DNA from: Siderastrea radians
Taxonomy: Eukaryota; Cnidaria; Anthozoa; Scleractinia; Rhizangiidae
Reading direction: 5' to 3'
Length of the DNA stretch: 64,000 bases
NCBI GenBank assembly: GCA_964017195.1
Contig: CAXHKT010000121.1
Span: 62,001-126,000, forward strand
The notes below the pieces were generated by a model that was not told the DNA's origin, did no database searches, and saw only the letters and a program-made list of their open reading frames with translations. Every line of letters starts with the position of its first letter. Position 1 is the first letter of the stretch. Below are positions 35,067-48,104 of this stretch, piece by piece. The translations under genes and the position numbers were made by a program.

Positions 35067-38000
35067 AAAAAAGGTGTTGCACGTGCTCAGGTGCGCTAAA
35101 AATGCTCCCCAGAGGCCCCAAAAAATGCAAATCCCTCGGGGCTATCAGAAAAAAAAGTTTATTGTGTAGAAAGTCTGCGATTTTGTCCATAAGGTGGATA
35201 TTTCCGTTTTCAGAGGGGTGGGGTGGGTCCCTCAAAAAAGTGCTGATTTTGGTGCAACGGCCCCAGCATAAAAGCACCTCAGATCCCGTTGCGGCACCAA
35301 AAAACAATGCATTTGGCGCTATTTTTATAGAATTTGGCGATACTAAAAAATGCTGCACTTTTTCAGGGCTTGAATTGGTCCCAAAAAGCAGAAAAAAGCT
35401 AATTGCCGCTCTCAGCTGCATGCACAAAGGTCCTAAATGCATTCAAACCCTTTGGGACCATCCGAAAAAAATTCCTTTTGTGCAAAAGTACAAAGAAATC
35501 GCGATATGCCAGATCCTTAGGGAAAAAACCCCATTTTCAGGCATTCCCAGACCCTAAAATGCTAATTGCCGCTCTCGGCTGCATGCGCAAAGGTCCCAAA
35601 TGCATTCAAACCCTTTGGGACCATCCGAAAAAAATTCCTTTTGTGCAAAAGTACAAAGAAATCGCGATATGCCAGATCCTTAGGGAAAAAACCCCATTTT
35701 CAGGCATTCCCAGACCCTAAAAAGCTAATTGCCGCTCTCAGCTGCATGCGCAAAGGTCCCAAATGCATTCAAACCCTTTGGGACCATCCGAAAAAAATTC
35801 CTTTTGTGCAAAAGTACAAAGAAATCGCGATATGTGAGATCCTTAGGGAAAAAACCCCATTTTGGAGCATTCCCAGAGGCTAAAAAAGGTGTTGCACGTG
35901 CTCAGGTGCGCTAAAAATGCTCCCCAGAGGCCCCAAGAAATGCAAATCCCTCGGGGCTATCAGAAAAAAAGTTTATTGTGTAGAAAGTCTGCGATTTTGT
36001 CCATAAGGTGGATATTTCCGTTTTCAGAGGGGTGGGGTGGGTCCCTCAAAAAAGTGCTGATTTTGGTGCAACGGCCCCAGCATAAAAGCACCTCAGATCC
36101 CGTTGCGGCACCAAAAAACAATGCATTTGGGGCTATTTTTATAGAATTTGGCGATACTAAAAAATGCTGCACTTTTTCAGGGCTTGAATTGGTCCCAAAA
36201 AGCAGAAAAAAGCTAATTGCCGCTCTCAGCTGCATGCACAAAGGTCCCAAATGCATTCAAACCCTTTGGGACCATCCGAAAAAAATTCCTTTTGTGCGAA
36301 AGTACAAAGAAATCGCGATATGCCAGATCCTTAGGGAAAAAACCCCATTTTCAGGCATTCCCAGACCCTAAAAAGCTAATTGCCGCTCTCGGCTGCATGC
36401 GCAAAGGTCCCAAATGCATTCAAACCCTTTGGGACCATCCGAAAAAAATTCCTTTTGTGCAAAAGTACAAAGAAATCGCGATATGTGAGATCCTTAGGGA
36501 AAAAACCCCATTTTGGAGCATTCCCAGAGGCTAAAAAAGGTGTTGCACGTGCTCAGGTGCGCTAAAAATGCTCCCCAGAGGCCCCAAAAAATGCAAATCC
36601 CTCGGGGCTATCAGAAAAAAAAGTTTATTGTGTAGAAAGTCTGCGATTTTGTCCATAAGGTGGATATTTCCGTTTTCAGAGGGGTGGGGTGGGTCCCTCA
36701 AAAAAGTGCTGATTTTGGTGCAACGGCCCCAGCATAAAAGCACCTCAGATCCCGTTGCGGCACCAAAAAACAATGCATTTGGCGCTATTTTTATAGAATT
36801 TGGCGATACTAAAAAATGCTGCACTTTTTCAGGGCTTGAATTGGTCCCAAAAAGCAGAAAAAAGCTAATTGCCCCTCTCACCTGCATGCGCAAAGGTCCC
36901 AAATGCATTCAAACCCTTTGGGACCATCCGACAAAAATTCCTTTTGTGCAAAAGTACAAAGAAATCGCGATATGCCAGATCCTTAGGGAAAAAACCCCAT
37001 TTTCAGGCATTCCCAGACCCTAAAAAGCTAATTGCCGCTCTCGGCTGCATGCGCAAAGGTCCCAAATGCATTCAAACCCTATGGGACCATCCGAAAAAAA
37101 TTCCTTTTGTGCAAAAGTACAAAGAAATCGCGATATGCCAGATCCTTAGGGAAAAAACCCCATTTTCAGGCATTCCCAGACCCTAAAAAGCTAATTGCCG
37201 CTCTCAGCTGCATGCGCAAAGGTCCCAAATGCATTCAAACCCTTTGGGACCATCCGAAAAAAATTCCTTTTGTGCAAAAGTACAAAGAAATCGCGATATG
37301 TGAGATCCTTAGGGAAAAAACCCCATTTTGGAGCATTCCCAGAGGCTAAAAAAGGTGTTGCACGTGCTCAGGTGCGCTAAAAATGCTCCCCAGAGGCCCC
37401 AAAAAATGCAAATCCCTCGGGGCTATCAGAAAAAAAAGTTTATTGTGTAGAAAGTCTGCGATTTTGTCCATAAGGTGGATATTTCCGTTTTCAGAGGGGT
37501 GGGGTGGGTCCCTCAAAAAAGTGCTGATTTTGGTGCAACGGCCCCAGCATAAAAGCACCTCAGATCCCGTTGCGGCACCAAAAAACAATGCATTTGGCGC
37601 TATTTTTATAGAATTTGGCGATACTAAAAAATGCTGCACTTTTTCAGGGCTTGAATTGGTCCCAAAAAGCAGAAAAAAGCTAATTGCCGCTCTCCGCTGC
37701 ATGCACAAAGGTCCCAAATGCATTCAAACCCTTTGGGACCATCCGAAAAAAATTCCTTTTGTGCAAAAGTACAAAGAAATCGCGATATGCCAGATCCTTA
37801 GGGAAAAAACCCCATTTTCAGGCATTCCCAGACCCTAAAAAGCTAATTGCCGCTCTCGGCTGCATGCGCAAAGGTCCCAAATGCATTCAAACCCTTTGGG
37901 ACCATCCGAAAAAAATTCCTTTTGTGCAAAAGTACAAAGAAATCGCGATATGCCAGATCCTTAGGGAAAAAACCCCATTTTCAGGCATTCCCAGACCCTA

Positions 38001-41000
38001 AAAAGCTAATTGCCGCTCTCAGCTGCATGCGCAAAGGTCCCAAATGCATTCAAACCCTTTGGGACCATCCGAAAAAATTCCTTTTGTGCAAAAGTACAAA
38101 GAAATCGCGATATGTGAGATCCTTAGGGAAAAAACCCCATTTTGGAGCATTCCCAGAGGCTAAAAAAGGTGTTGCACGTGCTCAGGTGCGCTAAAAATGC
38201 ACCCCAGAGGCCCCAAAAAATGCAAATCAATCGGGGCTATCAGAAAAAAAAGTTTATTGTGTAGAAAGTCTGCGATTTTGTCCATAAGGTGGATATTTCC
38301 GTTTTCAGAGGGGTGGGGTGGGTCCCTCAAAAAAGTGCTGATTTTGGTGCAACGGCCCCAGCATAAAAGCACCTCAGATCCCGTTGCAGCACCAAAAAAC
38401 AATGCATTTGGCGCTATTTTTATAGAATTTGGCGATACTAAAAAATGCTGCACTTTTTCAGGGCTTGAATTGGTCCCAAAAAGCAGAAAAAAGCTAATTG
38501 CCGCTCTCAGCTGCATGCACAAAGGTCCCAAATGCATTCAAACCCTTTGGGACCATCCGAAAAAAATTCCTTTTGTGCAAAAGTACAAAGAAATCGCGAT
38601 ATGCCAGATCCTTAGGGAAAAAAACCCATTTTCAGGCATTCCCAGACCCTAAAAAGCTAATTGCCGCTCTCGGCTGCATGCGCAAAGGTCCCAAATGCAT
38701 TCAAACCCTTTGGGACCATCCGAAAAAAATTCCTTTTGTGCAAAAGTACAAAGAAATCGCGATATGCCAGATCCTTAGGGAAAAAACCCCATTTTCAGGC
38801 ATTCCCAGACCCTAAAAAGCTAATTGCCGCTCTCAGCTGCATGCGCAAAGGTCCCAAATGCATTCAAACCCTTTGGGACCATCCGAAAAAAATTCCTTTT
38901 GTGCAAAAGTACAAAGAAATCGCGATATGTGAGATCCTTAGGGAAAAAACCCCATTTTGGAGCATTCCCAGAGGCTAAAAAAGGTGTTGCACGTGCTCAG
39001 GTGCGCTAAAAATGCTCCCCAGAGGCCCCAAAAAATGCAAATCCCTCGGGGCTATCAGGAAAAAAGTTTATTGTGTAGAAAGTCTGCGATTTTGTCCATA
39101 AGGTGGATATTTCCGTTTTCAGAGGGGTGGGGTGGGTCCCTCAAAAAAGTGCTGATTTTGGTGCAACGGCCCCAGCATAAAAGCACCTCAGATCCCGTTG
39201 CGGCACCAAAAAACAATGCATTTGGCGCTATTTTTATAGAATTTGGCGATACTAAAAAATGCTGCACTTTTTCAGGGCTTGAATTGGTCCCAAAAAGCAG
39301 AAAAAAGCTAATTGCCGCTCTCAGCTGCATGCACAAAGGTCCCAAATGCATTCAAACCCTTTGGGACCATCCGAAAAAAATTCCTTTTGTGCAAAAGTAC
39401 AAAGAAATCGCGATATGCCAGATCCTTAGGGAAAAAACCCCATTTTCAGGCATTCCCAGACCCTAAAAACCTAATTGCCGCTCTCGGCTGCATGCGCAAA
39501 GGTCCCAAATGCATTCAAACCCTTTGGGACCATCCGAAAAAAATTCCTTTTGTGCAAAAGTACAAAGAAATCGCGATATGCCAGATCCTTAGGGAAAAAA
39601 ACCCCATTTCAGGCATTCCCAGACCCTAAAAAGCTAATTGCCGCTCTCAGCTGCATGCGCAAAGGTCCCAAATGCATTCAAACCCTTTGGGACCATCCGA
39701 AAAAAATTCCTTTTGTGCAAAAGTACAAAGAAATCGCGATATGTGAGATCCTTAGGGAAAAAACCCCATTTTGGAGCATTCCCAGAGGCTAAAAAAGGTG
39801 TTGCACGTGCTCAGGTGCGCTAAAAATGCTCCCCAGAGGCCCCAAAAAATGCAAATCCCTCGGGGCTATCAGAAAAAAAAGTTTATTGTGTAGAAAGTCT
39901 GCGATTTTGTCCATAAGGTGGATATTTCCGTTTTCAGAGGGGTGGGGTGGGTCCCTCAAAAAAGTGCTGATTTTGGTGCAACGGCCCCAGCATAAAAGCA
40001 CCTCAGATCCCGTTGCGGCACCAAAAAACAATGCATTTGGCGCTATTTTTATAGAATTTGGCGATACTAAAAAATGCTGCACTTTTTCAGGGCTTGAATT
40101 GGTCCCAAAAAGCAGAAAAAAGCTAATTGCCGCTCTCAGCTGCATGCACAAAGGTCCCAAATGCATTCAAACCCTTTGGGACCATCCGAAAAAAATTCCT
40201 TTTGTGCAAAAGTACAAAGAAATCGCGATATGCCAGATCCTTAGGGAAAAAACCCCATTTTCAGGCATTCCCAGACCCTAAAAACCTAATTGCCGCTCTC
40301 GGCTGCATGCGCAAAGGTCCCAAATGCATTCAAACCCTTTGGGACCATCCGAAAAAAATTCCTTTTGTGCAAAAGTACAAAGAAATCGCGATATGCCAGA
40401 TCCTTAGGGAAAAAAACCCCATTTCAGGCATTCCCAGACCCTAAAAAGCTAATTGCCGCTCTCAGCTGCATGCGCAAAGGTCCCAAATGCATTCAAACCC
40501 TTTGGGACCATCCGAAAAAAATTCCTTTTGTGCAAAAGTACAAAGAAATCGCGATATGTGAGATCCTTAGGGAAAAAACCCCATTTTGGAGCATTCCCAG
40601 AGGCTAAAAAAGGTGTTGCACGTGCTTAGGTGCGCTAAAAATGCTCCCCAGAGGCCCCAAAAAATGCAAATCCCTCGGGGCTATCAGAAAAAAAAGTTTA
40701 TTGTGTAGAAAGTCTGCGATTTTGTCCATAAGGTGGATATTTCCGTTTTCAGAGGGGTGGGGTGGGTCCCTCAAAAAAGTGCTGATTTTGGTGCAACGGC
40801 CCCAGCATAAAAGCACCTCAGATCCCGTTGCGGCACCAAAAAACAATGCATTTGGCGCTATTTTTATAGAATTTGGCGATACTAAAAAATGCTGCACTTT
40901 TTCAGGGCTTGAATTGGTCCCAAAAAGCAGAAAAAAGCTAATTGCCGCTCTCAGCTGCATGCACAAAGGTCCCAAATGCATTCAAACCCTTTGGGACCAT

Positions 41001-41421
41001 CCGAAAAAAATTCCTTTTGTGCAAAAGTACAAAGAAAATCGCGATATGCCAGATCCTTAGGGAAAAAACCCCATTTTCAGGCATTCCCAGACCCTAAATA
41101 GCTAATTGCCGCTCTCGGCTGCATGCGCAAAGGTCCCAAATGCATTCAAACCCTTTGGGACCATCCGAAAAAAATTCCTTTTGTGCAAAAGTACAAAGAA
41201 ATCGCGATATGCCAGATCCTTAGGGAAAAAACCCCATTTTCAGGCATTCCCAGACCCTAAAAAGCTAATTGCCGCTCTCAGCTGCATGCGCAAAGGTCCC
41301 AAATGCATTCAAACCCTTTGGGACCATCCGAAAAAAATTCCTTTTGTGCAAAAGTACAAAGAAATCGCGATATGTGAGATCCTTAGGGAAAAAACCCCAT
41401 TTTGGAGCATTCCCAGAGGCT
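35067..41421 (+). repeat. Super-repeat Q, third copy (HOR copies 45-52; 6,355 bp)
   Basis: Copies start at 35,067, 35,882, 36,533, 37,348, 38,162, 38,977, 39,791 and 40,606, the same spacings as the other two copies (offset 18,252 from the first). It has diverged a little more: copy 47 keeps GTACAAAG where copies 24 and 32 have GTAAAAAG, copy 49 has A38624 at the A1 end (otherwise seen only in copies 10 and 13), copy 50 has G39059 in the B1 A-run, and copy 52 has T40627. It is therefore an older copy than the adjacent pair, or has received conversion tracts. Confidence 0.93.
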
Positions 41422-42236
41422 AAAAAAGGTGTTGCACGTGCTCAGGTGCGCTAAAAATGCTCCCCAGAGGCCCCAAAAAATGCAAATCCCTCGGGGCTAT
41501 CAGAAAAAAAAGTTTATTGTGTAGAAAGTCTGCGATTTTGTCCATAAGGTGGATATTTCCGTTTTCAGAGGGGTGGGGTGGGTCCCTCAAAAAAGTGCTG
41601 ATTTTGGTGCAACGGCCCCAGCATAAAAGCACCTCAGATCCCGTTGCGGCACCAAAAAACAATGCATTTGGCGCTATTTTTATAGAATTTAGCGATACTA
41701 AAAAATGCTGCACTTTTTCAGGGCTTGAATTGGTCCCAAAAAGCAGTAAAAAGCTAATTGCCGCTCTCAGCTGCATGCACAAAGGTCCCAAATGCATTCA
41801 AACCCTTTGGGACCATCCGAAAAAAATTCCTTTTGTGCAAAAGTACAAAGAAATCGCGATATGCCAGATCCTTAGGGAAAAAACCCCATTTTCAGGCATT
41901 CCCAGACCCTAAAAAGCTAATTGCCGCTCTCGGCTGCATGCGCAAAGGTCCCAAATGCATTCAAACCCTTTGGGACCATCCGAAAAAAATTCCTTTTGTG
42001 CAAAAGTACAAAGAAATCGCGATATGCCAGATCCTTAGGGAAAAAACCCCATTTTCAGGCATTCCCAGACCCTAAAAAGCTAATTGCCGCTCTCAGCTGC
42101 ATGCGCAAAGGTCCCAAATGCATTCAAACCCTTTGGGACCATCCGAAAAAAATTCCTTTTGTGCAAAAGTACAAAGAAATCGCGATATGTGAGATCCTTA
42201 GGGAAAAAACCCCATTTTGAAGCATTCCCAGAGGCT
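41422..42236 (+). repeat. HOR copy 53, pentamer (815 bp)
   Basis: Counterpart of copy 38 at +11,897: TTTAGCGATA in B2, GCAGTAAAAA in A1, TTTTGAAGC at the A3 end. Confidence 0.92.
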
Positions 42237-43052
42237 AAAAAAGGTGTTGCACGTGCTCAGGTGCGCTAAAAATGCTCCCCAGAGGCCCCAAAAAATGCAA
42301 ATCCCTCGGGGCTATCAGAAAAAAAAGTTTATTGTGTAGAAAGTCTGCGATTTTGTCCATAAGGTGGATATTTCCGTTTTCAGAGGGGTGGGGTGGGTCC
42401 CTCAAAAAAGTGCTGATTTTGGTGCAACGGCCCCAGCATAAAAGCACCTCAGATCCCGTTGCGGCACCAAAAAACAATGCATTTGGCGCTATTTTTATAG
42501 AATTTGGCGATACTAAAAAATGCTGCACTTTTTCAGGGCTTGAATTGGTCCCAAAAAGCAGAAAAAAGCTAATTGCCGCTCTCAGCTGCATGCACAAAGG
42601 TCCCAAATGCATTCAAACCCTTTGGGACCATCCGAAAAAAATTCCTTTTGTGCGAAAGTACAAAGAAATCGCGATATGCCAGATCCTTAGGGAAAAAACC
42701 CCATTTTCAGGCATTCCCAGACCCTAAAAACCTAATTGCCGCTCTCGGCTGCATGCGCAAAGGTCCCAAATGCATTCAAACCCTTTGGGACCATCCGAAA
42801 AAAATTCCTTTTGTGCAAAAGTACAAAGAAATCGCGATATGCCAGATCCTTAGGGAAAAAAACCCCATTTTCAGGCATTCCCAGACCCTAAAAAGCTAAT
42901 TGCCGCTCTCAGCTGCATGCGCAAAGGTCCCAAATGCATTCAAACCCTTTGGGACCATCCGAAAAAAATTCCTTTTGTGCAAAAGTACAAAGAAATCGCG
43001 ATATGTGAGATCCTTAGGGAAAAAACCCCATTTTGGAGCATTCCCAGAGGCT
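42237..43052 (+). repeat. HOR copy 54, pentamer (816 bp)
   Basis: Counterpart of copy 40 at +11,082, not of copy 39. The offset change shows that one 815-bp HOR was gained or lost here, in register. Confidence 0.92.
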
Positions 43053-44682
43053 AAAAAAGGTGTTGCACGTGCTCAGGTGCGCTAAAAATGCTCCCCAGAG
43101 GCCCCAAAAAATGCAAATCCCTCGGGGCTATCAGAAAAAAAAGTTTATTGTGTAGAAAGTCTGCGATTTTGTCCATAAGGTGGATATTTCCGTTTTCAGA
43201 GGGGTGGGGTGGGTCCCTCAAAAAAGTGCTGATTTTGGTGCAACGGCCCCAGCATAAAAGCACCTCAGATCCCGTTGCGGCACCAAAAAACAATGCATTT
43301 GGCGCTATTTTTATAGAATTTGGCGATACTAAAAAATGCTGCACTTTTTCAGGGCTTGAATTGGTCCCAAAAAGCAGAAAAAAGCTAATTGCCGCTCTCA
43401 GCTGCATGCACAAAGGTCCCAAATGCATTCAAACCCTTTGGGACCATCCGAAAAAAATTCCTTTTGTGCAAAAGTACAAAGAAATCGCGATATGCCAGAT
43501 CCTTAGGGAAAAAACCCCATTTTCAGGCATTCCCAGACCCTAAAAAGCTAATTGCCGCTCTCGGCTGCATGCGCAAAGGTCCCAAATGCATTCAAACCCT
43601 TTGGGACCATCCGAAAAAAATTCCTTTTGTGCAAAAGTACAAAGAAATCGCGATATGCCAGATCCTTAGGGAAAAAACCCCATTTTCAGGCATTCCCAGA
43701 CCCTAAAAAGCTAATTGCCGCTCTCAGCTGCATGCGCAAAGGTCCCAAATGCATTCAAACCCTTTGGGACCATCCGAAAAAAATTCCTTTTGTGCAAAAG
43801 TACAAAGAAATCGCGATATGTGAGATCCTTAGGGAAAAAACCCCATTTTGGAGCATTCCCAGAGGCTAAAAAAGGTGTTGCACGTGCTCAGGTGCGCTAA
43901 AAATGCTCCCCAGAGGCCCCAAAAAATGCAAATCCCTCGGGGCTATCAGAAAAAAAAGTTTATTGTGTAGAAAGTCTGCGATTTTGTCCATAAGGTGGAT
44001 ATTTCCGTTTTCAGAGGGGTGGGGTGGGTCCCTCAAAAAAGTGCTGATTTTGGTGCAACGGCCCCAGCATAAAAGCACCTCAGATCCCGTTGCGGCACCA
44101 AAAAACAATGCATTTGGCGCTATTTTTATAGAATTTGGCGATACTAAAAAATGCTGCACTTTTTCAGGGCTTGAATTGGTCCCAAAAAGCAGAAAAAAGC
44201 TAATTGCCGCTCTCAGCTGCATGCACAAAGGTCCCAAATGCATTCAAACCCTTTGGGACCATCCGAAAAAAATTCCTTTTGTGCAAAAGTACAAAGAAAT
44301 CGCGATATGCCAGATCCTTAGGGAAAAAACCCCATTTTCAGGCATTCCCAGACCCTAAAATGCTAATTGCCGCTCTCGGCTGCATGCGCAAAGGTCCCAA
44401 ATGCATTCAAACCCTTTGGGACCATCCGAAAAAAATTCCTTTTGTGCAAAAGTACAAAGAAATCGCGATATGCCAGATCCTTAGGGAAAAAACCCCATTT
44501 TCAGGCATTCCCAGACCCTAAAAAGCTAATTGCCGCTCTCAGCTGCATGCGCAAAGGTCCCAAATGCATTCAAACCCTTTGGGACCATCCGAAAAAAATT
44601 CCTTTTGTGCAAAAGTACAAAGAAATCGCGATATGTGAGATCCTTAGGGAAAAAACCCCATTTTGGAGCATTCCCAGAGACT
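43053..44682 (+). repeat. HOR copies 55-56, pentamers (815 bp each)
   Basis: Copy 55 (43,053) is canonical like copy 41. Copy 56 (43,868) has AAAATGC in A2 and CAGAGACT at the A3 end, like copy 42. Both are at +11,082 from those counterparts. Confidence 0.92.
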
Positions 44683-45659
44683 AAAAAAGGTGTTGCACGT
44701 GCTCAGGTGCGCTAAAAATGCTCCCCAGAGGCCCCAAAAAATGCAAATCCCTCGGGGCTATCAGAAAAAAAAGTTTATTGTGTAGAAAGTCTGCGATTTT
44801 GTCCATAAGGTGGATATTTCCGTTTTCAGAGGGGTGGGGTGGGTCCCTCAAAAAAGTGCTGATTTTGGTGCAACGGCCCCAGCATAAAAGCACCTCAGAT
44901 CCCGTTGCGGCACCAAAAAACAATGCATTTGGCGCTATTTTTATAGAATTTGGCGATACTAAAAAATGCTGCACTTTTTCAGGGCTTGAATTGGTCCCAA
45001 AAAGCAGAAAAAAGCTAATTGCCGCTCTCAGCTGCATGCACAAAGGTCCCAAATGCATTCAAACCCTTTGGGACCATCCGAAAAAAATTCCTTTTGTGCG
45101 AAAGTACAAAGAAATCGCGATATGCCAGATCCTTAGGGAAAAAACCCCATTTTCAGGCATTCCCAGACCCTAAAAACCTAATTGCCGCTCTCGGCTGCAT
45201 GCGCAAAGATCCCAGATGCATTCAAACCCTTTGGGACCATCCGAAAAAAATTCCTTTTGTGCAAAAGTACAAAGAAATCGCGATATGCCAGATCCTTAGG
45301 GAAAAAACCCCATTTTCAGGCATTCCCAGACCCTAAAAAGCTAATTGCCGCTCTCGGCTGCATGCGCAAAGGTCCCAAATGCATTCAAACCCTTTGGGAC
45401 CATCCCAAAAAAATTCCTTTTGTGCAAAAGTACAAAGAAATCGCGATATGCCAGATCCTTAGGGAAAAAACCCCATTTCAGGCATTCCCAGACCCTAAAA
45501 AGCTAATTGCCGCTCTCAGCTGCATGCGCAAAGGTCCCAAATGCATTCAAACCCTTTGGGACCATCCGAAAAAAATTCCTTTTGTGCAAAAGTACAAAGA
45601 AATCGCGATATGTGAGATCCTTAGGGAAAAAACCCCATTTTGGAGCATTCCCAGAGGCT
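44683..45659 (+). repeat. HOR copy 57, hexamer (977 bp)
   Basis: Four A monomers: A1 (GTGCGAAAG), A2 (AAAACCT, GATCCCAGATG), an extra A2-type monomer (C45406, one-T-shorter end) and A3. Its first part is copy 43; the extra monomer matches the one in copy 72. Confidence 0.93.
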
Positions 45660-46474
45660 AAAAAAGGTGTTGCACGTGCTCAGGTGCGCTAAAAATGCTC
45701 CCCAGAGGCCCCAAAAAATGCAAATCCCTCGGGGCTATCAGAAAAAAAAGTTTATTGTGTAGAAAGTCTGCGATTTTGTCCATAAGGTGGATATTTCCGT
45801 TTTCAGAGGGATGGGGTGGGTCCCTCAAAAAAGTGCTGATTTTGGTGCAACGACCCCAGCATAAAAGCACCTCAGATCCCGTTGCGGCACCAAAAAACAA
45901 TGCATTTGGCGCTATTTTTATAGAATTTAGCGATACTAAAAAATGCTGCACTTTTTCAGGGCTTGAATTGGTCCCAAAAAGCAGAAAAAAGCTAATTGCC
46001 GCTCTCAGCTGCATGCACAAAGGTCCCAAATGCATTCAAACCCTTTGGGACCATCCGAAAAAAATTCCTTTTGTGGAAAAGTACAAAGAAATCGCGATAT
46101 GCCAGATCCTTAGGGAAAAAACCCCATTTTCAGGCATTCCCAGACCCTAAAAAGCTAATTGCCGCTCTCGGCTGCATGCGCAAAGGTCCCAAATGCATTC
46201 AAACCCTTTGGGACCATCCGAAAAAAATTCCTTTTGTGCAAAAGTACAAAGAAATCGCGATATGCCAGATCCTTAGGGAAAAAACCCCATTTTCAGGCAT
46301 TCCGAGACCCTAAAAAGCTAATTGCCGCTCTCAGCTGCATGCGCAAAGGTCCCAAATGCATTCAAACCCTTTGGGACCATCCGAAAAAAATTCCTTTTGT
46401 GCAAAAGTACAAAGAAATCGCGATATGTGAGATCCTTAGGGAAAAAACCCCATTTTGGAGCATTCCCAGAGGCT
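45660..46474 (+). repeat. HOR copy 58, pentamer (815 bp)
   Basis: B1 GGGATGGGG; B2 A45853 (inner arm of the inverted repeat) and TTTAGCGATA; A1 G46076 (GTGGAAAAG); A2 G46304 (TTCCGAGACC). The A2 marker recurs only in copy 75. Confidence 0.92.
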
Positions 46475-48104
46475 AAAAAAGGTGTTGCACGTGCTCAGGT
46501 GCGCTAAAAATGCTCCCCAGAGGCCCCAAAAAATGCAAATCCCTCGGGGCTATCAGAAAAAAAAGTTTATTGTGTAGAAAGTCTGCGATTTTGTCCATAA
46601 GGTGGATATTTCCGTTTTCAGAGGGGTGGGGTGGGTCCCTCAAAAAAGTGCTGATTTTGGTGCAACGGCCCCAGCATAAAAGCACCTCAGATCCCGTTGC
46701 GGCACCAAAAAACAATGCATTTGGCGCTATTTTTATAGAATTTGGCGATACTAAAAAATGCTGCACTTTTTCAGGGCTTGAATTGGTCCCAAAAAGCAGA
46801 AAAAAGCTAATTGCCGCTCTCAGCTGCATGCACAAAGGTCCCAAATGCATTCAAACCCTTTGGGACCATCCGAAAAAAATTCCTTTTGTGCAAAAGTACA
46901 AAGAAATCGCGATATGCCAGATCCTTAGGGAAAAAACCCCATTTTCAGGCATTCCCAGACCCTAAAAAGCTAATTGCCGCTCTCGGCTGCATGCGCAAAG
47001 GTCCCAAATGCATTCAAACCCTTTGGGACCATCCGAAAAAAATTCCTTTTGTGCAAAAGTACAAAGAAATCGCGATATGCCAGATCCTTAGGGAAAAAAC
47101 CCCATTTTCAGGCATTCCCAGACCCTAAAAAGCTAATTGCCGCTCTCGGCTGCATGCGCAAAGGTCCCAAATTTATTCAAACCCTTTGGGACCATCCGAA
47201 AAAAATTCCTTTTGTGCAAAAGTACAAAGAAATCGCGATATGTGAGATCCTTAGGGAAAAAACCCCATTTTGGAGCATTCCCAGAGGCTAAAAAAGGTGT
47301 TGCACGTGCTCAGGTGCGCTAAAAATGCTCCCCAGAGGCCCCAAAAAATGCAAATCCCTCGGGGCTATCAGAAAAAAAAGTTTATTGTGTAGAAAGTCTG
47401 CGATTTTGTCCATAAGGTGGATATTTCCGTTTTCAGAGGGGTGGGGTGGGTCCCTCAAAAAAGTGCTGATTTTGGTGCAACGGCCCCAGCATAAAAGCAC
47501 CTCAGATCCCGTTGCGGCACCAAAAAACAATGCATTTGGCGCTATTTTTATAGAATTTGGCGATACTAAAAAATGCTGCACTTTTTCAGGGCTTGAATTG
47601 GTCCCAAAAAGCAGAAAAAAGCTAATTGCCGCTCTCAGCTGCATGCACAAAGGTCCCAAATGCATTCAAACCCTTTGGGACCATCCGAAAAAAATTCCTT
47701 TTGTGCAAAAGTACAAAGAAATCGCGATATGCCAGATCCTTAGGGAAAAAACCCCATTTTCAGGCATTCCCAGACCCTAAAATGCTAATTGCCGCTCTCG
47801 GCTGCATGCGCAAAGGTCCCAAATGCATTCAAACCCTTTGGGACCATCCGAAAAAAATTCCTTTTGTGCAAAAGTACAAAGAAATCGCGATATGCCAGAT
47901 CCTTAGGGAAAACACCCCATTTTCAGGCATTCCCAGACCCTAAAAAGCTAATTGCCGCTCTCAGCTGCATGCGCAAAGGTCCCAAATGCATTCAAACCCT
48001 TTGGGACCATCCGAAAAAAATTCCTTTTGTGCAAAAGTACCAAGAAATCGCGATATGTGAGATCCTTAGGGAAAAAACCCCATTTTGGAGCATTCCCAGA
48101 GGCT
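46475..48104 (+). repeat. Two-HOR block S, first copy (HOR copies 59-60; 1,630 bp)
   Basis: Copy 59 (46,475): A3 with an A2-like CTCGGCTG and AATTTATTC (47,173-47,174). Copy 60 (47,290): A2 AAAATGC and C47913 (AAAACACCCC), A3 GTACCAAG. The pair recurs as copies 61-62. Confidence 0.92.
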
